From: Deltaproteobacteria bacterium RBG_13_61_14
GTDB taxonomy: Bacteria; RBG-13-61-14
Assembly (NCBI GenBank): GCA_001797815.1
Contig: MGQK01000121.1
Coordinates: forward strand, 24,641-37,805
Length of the DNA: 13,165 bases
Direction: 5' to 3'
The position numbers and the translations under genes were made by a program. Of this stretch, positions 12,895 to 13,165 are shown piece after piece (the stretch's first letter is position 1; every line of letters begins with the position of its first letter). The notes beneath the pieces were generated by a model. The model did no database searches. It saw only the letters and a list, made by a program, of their open reading frames with translations, and was not told the origin of the DNA.

Positions 12895-13165
12895 TTAGAA
12901 AGCCACGCCGGTCAGGCTGGGAATGTCCGCCGCGTCCAGGAGTTGGCAGGCAGCGCTGATCGAAAGCACGTCGAACTCCCGCATTTCCGGATCCACTTCC
13001 ACGTTGATCCGGCAGGGGGTCTTGTTCTGGGGCACGCTGCACTTGTCATTCTCGGTGTTGCCCTTCTCGTAGAAGCTCAGCGCATAGATCGGGTTCCCGG
13101 CCGCGGTCGCGCCCACCAGGCGCCAGCCGCCGAAGCCCAGGGAAGGCCACTGCGGTCCAAACGCG
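12895..13165 (-). CDS. Tandem-family lipoprotein C, C-terminal fragment (runs off window end)
   Basis: The frame is open from the stop at 12895-12897 to the window edge (90 codons). It shows the family's C-terminal block: LSFYEKGNTENDKCSVPQNK, then PCRINVEVDPEMREFDVLSI, CQLLDAADIPSLTGVAF. It is upstream of gene B in the same direction and is the third member of the array. A GTG at 13116-13114 is in frame, but is internal: homologous residues (FGGWRLVGATAAGN) continue upstream of it, comparable to the GYDGIHFAGKSAAGK stretch of B. The N-terminal lipobox, Gly run and calcium motif are beyond the edge, so lipidation of this copy is inferred from its paralogues. Confidence 0.85.
   Translation of the reverse strand, partial: AFGPQWPSLGFGGWRLVGATAAGNPIYALSFYEKGNTENDKCSVPQNKTPCRINVEVDPEMREFDVLSISAACQLLDAADIPSLTGVAF

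Noticed and set aside
12895-13116. A short independent gene starting at the GTG at 13116
   Set aside because: Codons upstream of the GTG remain open to the window edge and look like the family, so it is the end of a third large paralogue.

Overview
This is a GC-rich window whose protein content points to a didermic (Gram-negative-type) bacterium. Two complete genes encode proteins with a classic lipobox signal peptide (LLPAC). Other families present are YfhO, DUF58, DUF3467, an RtcB RNA ligase and a CoA-type crotonase. Intergenic DNA and even one coding sequence carry dispersed palindromic repeats and small non-autonomous (MITE-like) elements. This combination is common in environmental lineages such as Desulfobacterota, Acidobacteriota and candidate phyla, but the sequence alone does not fix the phylum.

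Layout. (1) Bases 1-2345, minus strand: the N-terminal part of a DUF58 protein, overlapped by the end of a 700-residue YfhO-type membrane protein gene. A 21-bp tandem triplication sits at the overlap, and two palindromic elements lie in frame inside YfhO. (2) 2577-4477, plus strand: a two-gene operon of an alpha/beta hydrolase and an enoyl-CoA hydratase/isomerase (crotonase) with both catalytic glutamates. (3) 4478-5089: no gene, but nested inverted-repeat elements. A 182-bp element has CTTAG direct repeats, a 137-bp element has perfect 12-bp terminal repeats and CTTAGC duplications, and both lie inside an older inverted-repeat pair. (4) 5090-8780, minus strand: a compact probable operon reading rtcB, a stand-alone cyclic-nucleotide-binding protein, a membrane-anchored galactose-binding-like protein, a membrane-anchored protein of unknown function and a DUF3467 protein. 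(5) 8914-13165, minus strand: a tandem array of three paralogous secreted proteins, two complete lipoproteins and one cut by the window edge. The two complete ones carry a run of eight glycines just after the lipidated cysteine, a thrombospondin-type-3-like Asp-rich calcium motif, a divergent centre and a conserved C-terminal block, which the third copy shares.

The two lipoprotein genes that have their upstream region in the window share a sigma70-type promoter block (TTGACA, 18-nt spacer, TATGAT). All three copies end in a similar hairpin, so gene, promoter and terminator seem to have been duplicated as separate transcription units. Between the two complete copies a 249-bp MITE-like element with about 51-bp imperfect terminal repeats separates the terminator hairpin of one gene from the promoter of the next. 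The intact version of this junction is visible at 12793-12871. The lipoprotein array, which I cannot match to a named family, and the layered small mobile elements are the most unusual content. The remaining genes belong to known families in a partly unusual neighbourhood (RNA ligase next to a cyclic-nucleotide sensor and two anchored proteins).
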